A program made the translations under genes and the position numbers. A stretch of DNA of 64,000 bases, taken from contig NC_134932.1 of assembly GCF_051020765.1 (NCBI RefSeq), positions 6,200,001 through 6,264,000 on the forward strand, given 5' to 3'. The DNA comes from Lasioglossum baleicum. Its lineage: Eukaryota > Arthropoda > Insecta > Hymenoptera > Halictidae. The notes beneath the pieces are model-generated. The model was not told the origin of the DNA. It saw only the letters and a list, made by a program, of their open reading frames with translations, and ran no database searches. The stretch's first letter is position 1; every line of letters starts with the position of its first letter. Shown in pieces: positions 1 through 13,280 of the stretch.

Positions 1-2503
1 TTTTTGCAGAAACCCCCCAGCATGAACGACGCGGCGCCCCCGGCAAGCAAGAATATCTCAGACCATCGGCGATCGACACGGTTTCCACCATGGGCTCCGT
101 GTTCTACGTTGATGCGACGTTTATGGGTAACCCCCGTTCGCTTTTCGGGAGAGCAGCATGATCGACGGAGAATTATTTGACGCGTAATCGGGGAGCTACT
201 GCGCGATGGACCGAGGCCCTGTTAAACAGATTCACCGCGAGACCTGAGGAATATGAGATTCTTTATTTTAGGGGCAATGTTTTCGGGACTTTATGGGGTA
301 GCGTTGTGAAATCCTCTTTTTAGATGGTAAAACCCCAATCTTTAAGTACAGTAGAACCTCGGTAGTCGCACAAAACCGGACTGAAAATTGCAAGTTTGCA
401 TTTTTGTGGACTCAGTACGCAAATATGCAAATATCAGCTTCAACTGACTTAGAAATTGGAAACGAGAGAGATTCTTCTTTCGATGAGTTTTATCACGTTT
501 CAAGGAAGATAGCGAGTTTAATTAACTTTTTTAATAACCTCACCGCGCCGAGGTTTACGAGACAGAAAGTGAAATAAATGCATAAAATCCACAATCCACT
601 TATATGCTATTAAAACTCGTGTTTTATGACCACTTAAATATTTTAATTTGCTATGAATTCACGCAGGCTTCGTAACGAGATACAGTTCATCAATTTGTTA
701 TTAACGGATGACACATTGACTTTATAGTAACTATATAATAATTATAAGATACTTTAAAGAAGTAATGTAGAACAAAATTCATTTTTACAGAGCAGTAATA
801 AATTTTCTTTAAAGGACTATTAAATTCTTTTTGTGATAGTTATACACCTAGAACTTACTGTCCTCTGTCATGAGTTACTTAGGCTCATTTACGTTTAAAT
901 CATGGTGACCTACATGCGGGTTACGATGCAGCGGTCGTCCCGGATTAAAAATCTTGCATCCTCGGCTGCGTTCACGGCTATTGCGGTCCGAAAAAGGTGT
1001 GCGTCCCATTGTTATGAAAATCTGTCCTAAGCCTGGCCGTCGGCGGAAAATGTATATTACAAATGATCCTAAACTATGTCACATAAATATCGCGGTATAC
1101 GCTTATTGTCGCGATCGGCTTCTGGTACTGCAGGCGGTTTTAGACGACAGCACAATATGGGACGCCGCCGGAGTGCATTCAGACGCACTGGATCGCGCGA
1201 CGACCGCGGGCTGCATCCAAAGAGGCGCACGGTGCATACCCACGCGCGTTGCGGCAAGCTTCTTATGCATCGTTCGAATCTATGCACTCCTCGATAAGAA
1301 GAAATAGAAGAGTGGCGGCTCGCCGTTGCGTTCTTTTGCGTTGCGTGGCTGAATGTAACGCACGCGTTGCGCAAATCGCTGGAAAGGAGCACCGATGCAA
1401 CGAGACTCGAAGCCTGATCGCGTATCTGCCGTTTATCCCACTTCGAACCGAGAAAATTGAAACGGCGTTGTCCTTGGGCTATATGGCACCCTCTTCGTCG
1501 GATCATTTCATTCTTAACACCTTACTTTACGGCGGCTTTTAAACGTCAATAATTAACGTCGCGAATAAACGTCGCTAGCCCTGTTATTCTTCAGACTAGA
1601 CCTCCTCTCACCAAGCAATCATAAAATCGTAAATTGTTCCATTGCTAAAAATATTTAAAAAATTACAATCGCGATACACGCTTGCTGGGAACCGTACCAG
1701 AAATTCAGCGAAGCATTTCGCCCGCGGATAAGTTGAAATAAAAAGTGAAACGGCCGGCGACTTCTGCCGCATACCGCGCTAATCGGATATTAAAAGGCAT
1801 TTAAACACCAGAGGGATTACACATCATCGAAAATACCTGAGGAGAGTCGTCGCCCGGCGCGTGTACGGTTAATTGATTCAGCACACGCGATTATAATGTT
1901 TACGATTACCTCGCTGCGGCACGGAACGCGTACCCGTCGTTAAAAAGGCCCGCGAGGTCCTACTTGCGGACCACGGGGCCGTAAACGATCATTATTGAGC
2001 CACCGTGTACATGGTGTCGTCGTTCAGAGATCGATTAAACATTTTCTTAGAGGCCTTCGACACCTGTGCAGGTGGCTTAATGATTCACGTCCGTGTCACA
2101 CGTTATCCGCAGCCGCCGTTGTAAAAGAATACTCTAAATGACTCGTATTCGTTGGTGGTCTACCGTCTCCGTGCACGGGTCGTAATTTAAATACATGTTA
2201 TGCTAGGCGACGCATTTAGGCGAGTTAACGACGACACTCTCTGCTCGATGAAAAAATACACCGAGCGCCGCGATGTATTAAACGGAAGATTAATAAAATT
2301 CAAGGAAGGAGGAAAATTTTAATCATTTAGAAATAATATACAGCTTATCGCGTTGATGCTGCGCGAAATGCGTCATTCCCTTCCTCGAAGAAGACGACGG
2401 CGCCTAACATTAGTGATAAAATGTCATTAACATTTTTCTACTGTTTCCAGCACAGTGCTAACTCTGAATTTCGTTCCTTGGAACGTCGAAGACGGCTGTC
2501 AAA
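1..2503. other. Gene-free stretch, no supported gene
   Basis: No supported gene. From about 940 to 1530 the DNA is CpG-rich and holds several short frames on both strands that overlap each other and resemble no family I know. The 570-900 segment is AT-rich without recognisable ends. The only repeat trace is a possible pogo-type end near 349. The rest appears to be unique sequence. Confidence 0.6.
349..567. mobile_element. Possible pogo/Tigger-type remnant
   Basis: A TA dinucleotide at 347-348 is followed by CAGTAGAACCTCGG, which resembles pogo/Tigger TIRs and is close to the end of the better supported element at 38769. A degenerate inverted match (CCGAGGTTTACGAG) lies at about 548-561. The right end is too decayed to define, so the boundaries are approximate. 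No open frame is present inside. Confidence 0.3.
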
Positions 2504-2511
2504 CTCATAAA

Positions 2512-2712
2512 TAGACTGCGGAAGTTTATGTGAAATAAAAATCGTTTGCATCAATTACAACAAACAAGGGCCGAGTAATAATTTCTTTCATTCATTAATA
2601 ATGTTCATAAGCTGCAACTAATACATTGATGTTCTTAAATTTTTTAAATTTGTCCATTGTTTCAAATTGCATCTACCCATTTTTGTCATAAATGCATCAA
2701 ATCTGCAGTCTA
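2512..2712 (+). mobile_element. hAT-like MITE, TAGACTGCGG family, complete copy with TSD
   Basis: A 201-bp element begins TAGACTGCGG and ends with the inverse CTGCAGTCTA (one mismatch). It is flanked by a perfect 8-bp direct repeat, CTCATAAA, at 2504-2511 and 2713-2720. An 8-bp TSD points to the hAT superfamily. The left subterminal region (end A) has an AT-rich TTTATG..AAATAAAAA block, and the right (end B) has TTTTTGTCATAAATGCAT. The same two ends recur in the other copies in this window. No coding capacity, so it would be moved in trans. Confidence 0.85.
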
Positions 2713-4259
2713 CTCATAAAACTACCATTAGTGCCTGCGATTGTTACTCGCCGTAACTTGAAAAAAGATTGATAAATAAAGCAGTGAACAGTCGTAAACA
2801 TCAACTATAAAGTGAGGATGATGAATCTGAATCTCGCAATGAATGGAGGCACCGTTTTTGCCCTGCATAAAAACCTGGCAGCGCCGGCAACAACTTTCTC
2901 AACGCACTTAAAAATGAATGAATCAAGATTCCGGAGTCCCAGTTTCGAGATACAACTCGTCATTTACTTGGGTGGTAGAGGCTTACTCCTACGATGAGTT
3001 TTCACCGTCGTGGGTGGATTACATTACACAATTTCACGGACAACACTGGCAAAATGTGAGCAGAAGGGATTAGGATTGTAGGAGCGTATCAAAGGAAGCG
3101 ACCACGTACGACGGTAGCTCCCTGCCCCGAGTAATCGCCGGATCCTGCGAATATGGTGGATGCGGGAACGCCGCGTTCAAAGATAAATTTTGATCACGAT
3201 AATCGCCGTGACCAGCTACGAATGCATCTGTACAATCCGATACCCGTGATACTGCCGATAATATCGAGACAGAAGTTCTTCGAGGATCTCGACGTCGAAC
3301 TCGAGGATGATGCAAGCTACATGGATGATGGAAAACTGTGTACGCGATAAGGATTGCCCCCATCGAAAGTCGACAATAAGTTCATATATCCTGCCCCGCT
3401 GTTTCCACATCGATTACGAGCCGTATGAATATCACAGACGAACTAAAACTTAATGCTCCTCTAATTTTGCGCGTCATAATCAATTATCCAAGTCAATTAT
3501 TGAAATGATTTGGTTACTCACATGGAAATTGATTGAATAACTTTCTTTATCCAAGCACATATTCTACTAAAACATTTTTATCGCTTTTAGTGCTCGGTAG
3601 GTTTAGTGTTAAATCAGTTCGTGTTGCTGGTAAACGATCCGAGAAAAGTCCCAGGATGCAAGTGTGAATGCATTTAGGATGCATTGCAAGTGCATAGAGT
3701 TAGTGCATCGGAGACGGACAGGAAAGTGAAATTGGCTGACCCCTATAGAACGAAGTATTACAGTGGTATAATGTCTAAGCATTAGAGGGCAGGATTTACG
3801 ACGGTCTGAAGAGAACTATCCGATAGATGGGATGATCAGCTTTCACCGAGCCGCATTTCGCGCTTTCATCGCGAAAGAATCGCTGGCAAGCGGAACTCGC
3901 CGGCGAAGAAGAAACAGAAGGGGGACCCATCGGCGATTTTGCTTTCCTCCAGTGAGACCTTTCTTCCCGCCATTAAGCGGCGTGCATGGGAACCGTTAGG
4001 TGAAAGGGAATCGTAAAGCGGCGCGCGGTGAATCGAAGAAACTCTTTCGCGGGTTCGCAGCCGGCAAGGGATTGTCTCGCAATTCACCGGTAGGTGGGTA
4101 CACACCTTCGATAGAGACCAACGGCTGTAATTTATGACGGTCATACCTCTCGAATGTCCCGGAATCGCTCGAAGGAACCTTCTTTTTCGTCCCACCGATG
4201 CGTAAACTTGCTGCACCTCTCGCGTCGATTTTACCACAAAATAAAAGAGCCAAGATGTA

Positions 4260-4288
4260 TTGCGTTGTCCCAAAAGTTCGTTTTACAA
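4260..4288 (+). mobile_element. Solitary mariner-like terminal sequence
   Basis: After TA at 4258-4259 the sequence TTGCGTTGTCCCAAAAGTTC resembles mariner-family TIRs. No inverted partner is visible nearby and no transposase frame follows, so this is either a one-ended relic or a chance match. Confidence 0.25.
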
Positions 4289-6305
4289 CGCCCGCTCCTG
4301 ATACTGTTCGGCAACATGGCAGATACAAGCAGGGCATGCTCTTCTCAATGTTTTATTATTCTTTAATTCTAGAAACTTATTCTACATTCAATGGAGCACA
4401 ATCGTAATAAAAGGAATATCATGTATGACATAAGAAAAGTATCATTCACTGTATTAACGTAGCTTTCTATGATTTCTATGATCGTGTAACTTTCTTTTCA
4501 TTAAATTAAATTTCACTTTTAGGCACACATACGCAATTAACAGTCACTGTACACCAGAAATAAAATTTGTGACGGAGGAGATACGAAAGACTTTGTCAAG
4601 CTCCATTAAAACACCGTACACAATTTTTGCAACAATGTTTCAATATGCTTATGCCGAAGTCGTATCGTAACGTAAGACCAGAGAACAACTTCCCTGAACC
4701 GAGTGCAATATCATTGGTCACCCAGCGTGAGAGAGAAGTGCATTCTGCCGCAGCGCAATTTAACCGGACTCGGTGCTATGCATTCGAGACAATAATTAAT
4801 TGAAACTGCGTTATTTAATAAACGATACGGTCCGTGGACCCACTTCTTTCTTATTCCAGCAACGTATAAAGGTGTCACGCATGATGGAAACGGGGAAAGC
4901 ACAGACCTAATGGAGTATACGAGGTAGTCTTGAACACGATTGTAATTAGAACTCGTTCGTTTTGCGTGCAACGGAACCAAGGTTAGGGCAACCTGAATGG
5001 TGCCCTGATTGAAAACTTCAGGTTTTCACCAGTGTGAAATGTTATTTGTAAAAGCTCTACTTAAAGTACTTTTTATTTAATCGGCTGCACAAAGTTTGCG
5101 ATGCTATACTTCTGTAATCAAGGATTACTCTCGGTAGTGAAGCTGCGTTTACAAAGCGAAATCAATATTCATTACGGCACCGAACACCTTGAATAAGTCT
5201 AAAATAAAAAACACCTCCGTTAGTCAGTACACGTAAGAACTTCGCATTTATATTTTCGCATCGGCGGGAGAAAATAAAAGTTCATCGACGGACCAATGTA
5301 AACAGAGATTCAAGTATCGACGAAGCAGTGAGGACCAAGAAGAAACGAAAACGCAAATGACGTACACTCGATGCTCGGTAAACACCAATTTCAAGGTTGG
5401 ACGAGTGGAAGAAGTCTGCAATAAATGGCAGTCGAAGCATTCTTGCTTCAAAGCCTTTCGATGCCGTATATTCGATGCAACGCGACTTTACCTGGTAATA
5501 CTGGAATTTATGGAATAATGAATACCCATTGACACGGGTAACATCAGAATGTACCGCGCTACGGAACACACGTAGCTGTAAACATGCCCGCAGCAATCGA
5601 AACACAAATCAGGAGGCAGAAGAGCGTTTGCGGTCATACGGTTATGATTTAATTCAGCTGCTTCGACGTGGTTTCGATGAAAGTTCGACCGAAAGTTGTG
5701 GAGCCAGACACAAAGGAGATTGTGTCGGTAACTGAGTAAATATAAATTAACCTTCTCTCTCTGTTGAGAATGTTAATCATTTCAATCTCATCATTTCTAG
5801 ATTTTAGTGTAAAAATATGATATAAAGGTGCAGGAGAGAACTTGCTGCTTGCGTCGATTAGGATCCAGAATATGGAGAGGTTCATCAATCCTCTGGCAGC
5901 GAATTCAACGCGAAGAACTTCGAAAAAGTATCGAAATGAACTTCGACATGCAAACTGCAAAAACAAATGATCATGAGGCTGCGAGCGGTAGCGCATACGT
6001 CATTGAACGTCCGGCCGTCTCTCTCGGTGGGACGCTCGTAAGCTAAATCGCAGGGTTCCCGTGAAAAATCCGCGAAGTCCAGCCGCGAAACCCGTTTCCG
6101 AGGCAGCGGAATTCGCGTTTGCAAAATGAATTACCACGTATTAACGCGTTGCACGCAGGGACGCGTGCAGGACTCCTGCAATCGCTCATAAGGCGCATTA
6201 ACGCCGAGTGACGCGTCTCGTGCATACCCACCGGTCGTACACCTGCTTTATTAACGTGGCCGTATCTTCTAGAACCGGTAGAGGTCGCATAGACACCCGT
6301 TGCAC

Positions 6306-6342
6306 CTCTCTCTCGCTCTCTCCCCTCTCTCGTTCTCCCTCG
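6306..6342. repeat. CT-rich low-complexity tract
   Basis: An imperfect run of CT and CCT units on the + strand, interrupted by CG and TT steps. Simple-sequence DNA with no other feature. Confidence 0.7.
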
Positions 6343-7911
6343 TTCTTGTAGCTGGGACTCTCCGAACGTGGCGAGAGTCTCGCCTAAGAAAGGTAAAAAA
6401 AGGAGCCCGCGTTAAATTATCGGCATAGCCGGTGTCACGGTCCCGCGTGTATATTTTCGAGGCGATCTCTCCGCGAATACGTGGCCGGTGTTACCGTGAA
6501 TGCATTGCTGGTGAACGGCGTTGCATCTATAACACTGGCTTTTGTATAATCATAAATCTCGGGGCGAGCGAGCTCGCGAAAAATCGCAGGCATATTCGCG
6601 GCCGCGCCGGATCGGATGTCCGGGGAATGTTTATCCATTTACGGTTTCCCCGATAATTTACCCTAGTCGTTAGTCCACGAGTGATTTTTACGCGAGACCC
6701 GCGCCGCACCGGTTAGATTGCCTCGCGGATGCAACGGCTGCGGCGCATTGTGCACGCCGCACCATTGCAAACACCAGAGATACGCGATCGTTCGCGCGGA
6801 CGAAATATTTTTGCCAGGTTGAGACTTTAATTAAACGCAGAAATCGAATAATCCAACTCTTGAAATATTTGTGCTAACAGTTAAGTAGCAATGATCAGAC
6901 AAATGCCAATCAGCTACTGGAGATTCGAATGACTTGGAATGAAATTATTCAAAATCATTCATATTTCATAAAATGTTTTAAAGGCTGAAAGCTGTTTGTG
7001 ACAAATAAATGCTGGAGAACTGTTAAAACGTTTCAAGATTTGTAATACCAATGAATACGCGCTTGGAAAGTTCCACAGCTAATCTGGAATTAATACGAAA
7101 ATAATCTACAATTGATCTACAGGTAATCGGAAAATAATCTCGATGCAATCTAAATTTAATTTGCAATTAGGTTTGCTGGTAAACGGAGTAGGCCAATGAT
7201 AGACCTCTTTTTCGAGATCGCTATCCGGTTCGCTCAATCGCGTTACACAATAACGATACTTAACGAATCATTGTCAATTTCCTGCGAGCCAGCGATACCG
7301 CGGCCGAATAATCAAAATTACCCGGCAATCGCAGAAACACCGTATTCGCACTTCCGCCGTGAAATTGCAGGATCACGTGAGAGAGCAGGTTCGACAACCT
7401 AGCTTGCGTAGAATTGCGTACACGGTCGAGTGAGCCAGCGCGGCTCGCGCGAGCGCGAGTAGTATGTTCCGCGTTAAGATGATTATCAAACACGTGAAAC
7501 GAGGATTCGAATCGTCAAACGCGGATGGTCAGTTACCACAGATTCTCGCCAAGATAGGAATTCTTCGATGAAGTAACCGCTTGTTTTCGCGTATATCCGC
7601 TGCCCTGCGGTTGCTCCGATCCTCCTCCACATCTCTCGTCCTTCTCTCCTTTCCTTTCCGCTCCCTTGCGTCCTTGTATATTTTGATTGATATTTTCCCA
7701 ATGCTATTTCGCAACTCACTTCAACCTATCGTCCATACATCTACCACTTCCCTATACGCTTGCCACAGACAGATCCGCAGTCGTTTTGTCCAATTTCTCG
7801 GTACGGTGGGAAACGAACCCACACGGTATTCTCTGCTTCAATTTTTATTGTTATCTTAACCATGCAGGTTATTTTATAGTTGAATATGTAGCGTATCGTA
7901 TGGGAACAAAC

Positions 7912-8389
7912 CAGAGCTGGGGAAAATAGTATTTTAAATAGTAAATAGTAAATAATCCTATTTATTTTTTAAAGTACGTGTACTACATTGAAAATAAAAT
8001 ATTTTGAATATCGAAAATATTTATATTTTGTCGTTATTTTCAATTTTAATTTTAAATATTATTGCTGAAAATAATGGTTCGAATTCATTTATGAGTGTAA
8101 ATCGTTTCTGAACGATAAGATAGACTGTACGTTTATGCGGTTTCTCGGAGTATTATAACAATGCATAAAATAAAATATTTTATTTCGTGTGTCTGATTAT
8201 TAAAATAGGAATATTTTATTTTATGGATGAAATTGTTGAAATAGAAATATTTTATTTTGAGGTTCAGATTGTTAAAATAGAAATATTTCATTTCCGAAAT
8301 TGTATATCTTATTTTCTTTCGGCAAAATAAAATCTAAAATATTAAATACTATTTGAAATATTTGTTTCGCCAAATAATGCCCACCTCTG
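7912..8389. mobile_element. hAT-type MITE with CAGAG(C/G)TGGG ends
   Basis: The 478-bp AT-rich element starts CAGAGCTGGG and ends in the inverse CCCACCTCTG, giving a 10-bp TIR with one mismatch. CAGAGGTGGG-type ends are common among hAT elements. The flanking octamers GAACAAAC (7904-7911) and AAACACAC (8390-8397) match at six of eight positions, consistent with an aged 8-bp TSD. There is no coding capacity. The interior carries a 36-bp tandem repeat. The outer flanks on both sides share a segment containing TCTGCTTCAATTTTTATTG (about 7833 and 8411). Confidence 0.7.
8159..8302. repeat. 36-bp minisatellite, about four units, inside the hAT MITE
   Basis: Successive units start at about 8159, 8195, 8231 and 8267. 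Each contains AAAATA(G)..AATATTTTATTT and a short variable linker. The spacing is 36 bp and the units have diverged by a few substitutions each. It lies wholly within the element at 7912-8389. Confidence 0.7.
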
Positions 8390-8397
8390 AAACACAC

Positions 8398-11300
8398 TCG
8401 CAAAGTATTTTCTGCTTCAATTTTTATTGGCATCTCAATCTCAAGTTTTATATATCACTTTAATTATTCTAAAGTATTTAATTATGCTACAAATGTCAAT
8501 ACAGTTCATGTTCTAAAACACATTCCCAAAGATTGAAAGGTGCAAAATGAATATTGCATCAAATACATATTTCATTCTGCAGTTCACAAATTAAGCAAGC
8601 TATTGAAATTTTCGCAGTTTGCTAATAAATGTTTTGCTTTCCTGTGCAGACTAAGATGTTTCTTTGAATATTGCTTAATTGGATCTTCGCTTTCCTATTT
8701 AATCTTAGCACAACACAGCTTATTAATATTATATTATGATACTTATATAACATTTATATACCCTGTCATTACAATTTCCATATGTTTTGTGCTAATGGCA
8801 CAGATGATTGCGAGTCACTTTTTTCGGCTAATTAGTAATAAAATCCACGATAGAAAAATCGCTGGAAGCCAGACTGAGGAGACCTCTGCGTTGGCTGCAG
8901 CAGCAACCTGCTGCCGATGCAGTTGCAAGCACACCTGCGCGAAGACGTTGAACCGTTCAGATTAGAAACACTTCCCGGGGTCACCAGGATTCTTTCGTTT
9001 CGTAACCGTTAGGCCGACGTGCTCGAAAGAAAAATTGTATACACACGGTGTATGCGTTATCCAGAGGATGCTGAAATTCCCGGGATACCTTTTCCCCGGG
9101 TGTCTGCACCACGAGAGCGGAAAGAATTGTTTCCCAAGAGATCGCGCTTTGAATTCTACGGAACAGTACTTCAACGAAAGATCTGTCACTTTTTGCCCCG
9201 GCGTTCACGATGCCGTTTAATGCCTGGGAAAGTTCCTGGACTTGTTCTTCGGCTTATATGCATGTTACGCGACGTTTACAATCATGAGAAGCGAGATAGA
9301 TCTCCGCGCAATTTTCAATTCATATTCGAAAGATAAGTTTTTACGGCTCCCGGCAAATTGGGCCACGTAGATGGACCATTTTTTCGAGGGAGGTCTCAGC
9401 TCTTTTCGCAGGATACAGCTGATTGTTCGAGTTACAAATCAATCGCTAACCAGAAGCGCTTATAAATCATTTAAAAATCGTATAGCTTCCACTTCTCATA
9501 TAATATGTATTATATAACTAGGCAGTGTAATTTATATCAATTTTTATTTATTCACTTCCAGGCGGAAAATTAAACGTCAGCCATATTTTCTCATACCGAA
9601 AGCTTCAGAAGTCTGTCGATTTACAAATTTCGGTAAGTATTTGCTGAATCTTATACAAGCCATAAATTCGTGATTTAAATCAATGTGTGCTCTAGAAAGA
9701 TTGCAATTTACCAAGACGGAGAATCCGTTCATGGTCGAATTCATAAAGGCGTTTGGGTTTCTAAAAGTCGTTCGAAACATTTAATTAGGGGAGAAAGCTA
9801 ACGAAACTCACTCGTAATTTCTCTGATCCGTGTACGCAATTATTCACGAGCATCGATTACAACAGAGAGGGTAATCATAGAATCATATCAAGATATCATA
9901 AAAATATGTAACGAGAAAGGGATCCTAATCGGAGAGAAACCAGCGAAATTTCTCTATGTACATACACCGGCGAGCGAATCGATTACTCAAATCAATTACA
10001 CATAAATCGGAGATCGCGGATCGTTCGCGAAACGATGCTCATGCTACGCGATCGAGGTTCCCGTTAGGAATGCTTTCTGTTACGAAAGATTTTTTTCGCC
10101 GTGTTGGTTCAACATAACCGGGACGATTACCTACCCGGTATCCTCCAGCAAGGAATGCTATTGATTTTTCGATGTTGCCCGATCGATCCGGCGCGCTCGA
10201 GACTTTATGATTCATCCGGGCGCATTGTGATCGTTGAACCTAATCGGCGCCTTTGCGTCACTGAATTGCATAAGAGGCAAACGGCCCGCCGCGGACGGAA
10301 AACGAACCGGATTGTTTACCGCAATTTCTGTTATTCCGCGAGATTTACGATCCCGATTTCTATCGGGGCTCGATTGAAAATAAACTGCCGGTACAACGAA
10401 ATATCGGTAGCGATCGGAACCGAACATAACAGCCGAACACCGGCGCTCGTTATTCCCACGATCGGACACGGGAGGAAATAACGGGATCATCCTCGCGATC
10501 ATTATGACGATAATGCTAAAGCGTAGCCCGGTCTCACGAAATTAATGACTCGATGTTTCCACGGTCTATTCCCTGCCTCACGGTGAAGGTTATCGAACCT
10601 CCGCGACCATCTTCTCTCGTTAACCGAGATGTCTACTAGTTAACGATTCTCGTTAATGATTTTTCTTTCTAATCCACTCTAACCTTCAGTCATTTTTATC
10701 CGTTTACTGGTCTCTGCACGGTGGATGCTGTGCACCGTTTAATTGGCAGGTGTGCTAGAATGTATTCATAAATCTATGACCTTTTCAGTCGGGTTAAATC
10801 AGATTTAATTAAGATTTATGACGACGTTTCACTGGCATTCTTTGAATAATTTAAGGATATAGATTAGGGTTACTGGTTTCTTATGCCACATGGTCTTTTC
10901 TAAAGTGTACTTGGTGCTCCTGAAACAAATTGTGAAACTTTGAGAATGAGGAGTATTTGTTTTTATCCGGAGTTAATTGTTTTTGTCCGGAGTAGTAAGA
11001 CATTTCCAAAAAGAGGATTGCAAACGGAGACAAGGGATCTCTATAAGAAAACGATTTGAGGAGCGTTTCACAAGTAATAGGAGATTAAGAACGGTCGAAC
11101 CGGAGTCGAATAACGAGCAGGAGCCACGATCTGACTATATTCCGCGAAGGCACGGCCACGAGGATGGCAAAAGAGAGAATCGGTCTCGCCTCGTTACAGC
11201 GGGATCGGCTTTAGTCATCGCTAACGAGCGATTAGCCGACATTGGCGAAGGAGGCTGCCGGTAACGAGGTCACGAATAAGTGCAGGAGACGACGCCAGGC

Positions 11301-12800
11301 TTTCGTTATCGCGCACTCAGTCGCTAATTACATAAGCCGTTCGACAGTGAACAGCACTTTGCCGATCGGATGACAAAAAGCGAGAGTCTTATGAAATGAT
11401 AAGCCCAGCCGCCGCGTCCAGAGACCGAAGGCAGCCATCTTTCAAACCCCCAGGCAAATAAGAATCTCCTGTTCTATATCTTCGACAAGCTTCTCGCATT
11501 ACTTCACTCCGGGATCCACCTATTCTTCAAATCGTTTAAAGCGATTTCGCGAGCGCAATTTCGTTCTCGCACGGGCAGCATCGTGCGCGAAAGTGGATGC
11601 TGCGTCGGGTTACAGATGTCTCTGATAATCTCGCCGTTTTGTACGCGAGAGGCTGGAACAATGTTTCAATTCGCAGACTGTATAGCTCGTTCGAAATTAC
11701 ATCAGCGAAAGAATCAAAGTACATCGTAACTACCCCAATTACAGGAGCCAGGAAAGTTGCCTCCTGATGCAATCTTCTTCTCATGTAACAGTAAACGGCC
11801 GAGAGTGCTTCGGTTCATTCGATTGGCCTACCGATGGACTATCCAGGAGCCCTAGCAGACGTGTCTATGCGGTGGCTCGTTCGTAATTGACAATGAGGAA
11901 CATCGTAATCTCTTGTCCATTTCGTTGCGAAACCCCTTCGAAGACAATCGGCGAGCGTGGTACAAATGATGGAAGATGTTACGCGAGAAAGCTAACTGTC
12001 TCTGCTGGTCTGCTAGCCGATCTCGGCAAATCATTGCTTCTCTGCCGAAGAGACTTTTACAAATGCAATTTTTTAAACCTTCTTCTCAAAGATTAGATGC
12101 AGGACTTATGGTATTAACTTGAAAATTGAATAATTCCATCACGCATGGCATCGTAAATTATGCATCATCCAAACAAGGTTCGAGACAATTCGACTACGAG
12201 ACAAAGCGAATAAACTGCTCGAGGAAGGAAAGAGACTTCGCCAGGCTGAAGAACAAATGACATACAAATGCTGCGACAATGGTTTATCGTACCCTTCGGC
12301 ATTTTCTCTTCTAATGAACACAGCGAAAGCGTTGACACAGAGGATGCTAATGTGAATGGTAAAACGCGATTGGAGAGAGTACCAGTTAGATTCCCAGCGA
12401 GGCAGGATTAAATGTTCAACATTTCCCTCTAACGAGAATCACCGCTAGACAGTGGACATTAACATAATCCCATCGGCTTCCGAATCAAAGGCCCATTGTC
12501 TGGCTCTGCGGTCAGTCCCCTTGGAGCCGCGGGACAACACGGCAACAAACAAGCCACCTTGCAGGCAAAGTTGCTCAACTTTCCGTTCGGAACAATCCGG
12601 GCTAACGCCTGTCAGGCGGAAACTGGTCGTCCGAAGAGGCGAAATATCTTGCGCAATCGGTGCAATTAAGTCAGCGAGCATCTTGCGAGCGTTAAGTAAT
12701 CTCGGAGAGGCACCCGACGCAAAACAGCCTCCTCCGGAATCGAGCGAAGGAAGCTAATCGTGGGATGCAGGGGGGCCTTGTGCAATTAACGTAATCAACG

Positions 12801-12831
<31 letters not shown>

Positions 12832-13280
12832 TTCCGTTTTTACCAGCCAGTTCCATCCGCACCGGTAATTATTCCGTCTTTACGCGAAGAAACGCGCTCT
12901 TCCTGTGTGAAAGCTCGGCGTTCGCGGATCCGGCCGACGAAGAAGCATTTAATTGCAGCCGCAGAAGCCGAGGGCGTGTGCGCAAGAGACTAGCCTAAAT
13001 CGAAGCGCTAATCCGTCACGCTGACCTATAGATCTTTTCCACGGTAGAACGTTATTATGGCCGGTGAAACTCATGGGAAACGGACCGAGGACTCGCGCGA
13101 TGCTCGAGCACGCCGCGCGCAGCCTGTGTTTTCAAAGGTACTCGCTTGCCTAGTTATTTATGCGCGTAACTTGGACACTAAACGGGATAGACGGCCTAGG
13201 CTGTTCGATATTATATGGCCGTTCTCAGAGTTGAAAGTTTGTTACGATTTCTGAACGACGTGGAAGGTAATTAATCCGAG
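8398..13280. other. Gene-free stretch; one hydrophobic open frame of unknown status
   Basis: No supported gene. A 142-codon open frame at 8540-8965 (+) opens with GTG rather than ATG and encodes hydrophobic segments in AT-rich DNA, followed by an Ala/Cys-rich tail in GC-richer DNA. It matches no family I recognise and could be chance or a pseudo-exon. From 10.1 to 12.8 kb the DNA is CpG-rich with short overlapping frames only. Confidence 0.55.
12801..12826 (+). repeat. (GA)13 microsatellite
   Basis: Thirteen uninterrupted GA units. A likely polymorphic simple repeat. Confidence 0.95.

Larger units (their letters stand above)
2721..7903. other. Gene-free stretch, mostly unique DNA
   Basis: No supported gene. 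A 65-codon frame at 3153-3350 (+) has an acidic run (FEDLDVELEDDASYMDDGK) but no flanking support as an exon and is opposed by frames on the other strand. Contents noted are a lone mariner-like terminus near 4260, a CT-rich tract at 6306-6342, and CpG-rich DNA around 6040-6800. Nothing else is recognisable. Confidence 0.6.

Noticed and set aside
578..606. AAATGCATAAAATCCACAATCC, resembling end B of the TAGACTGCGG family
   Set aside because: The terminus is degenerate and no end A is found in the expected 200 bp upstream.
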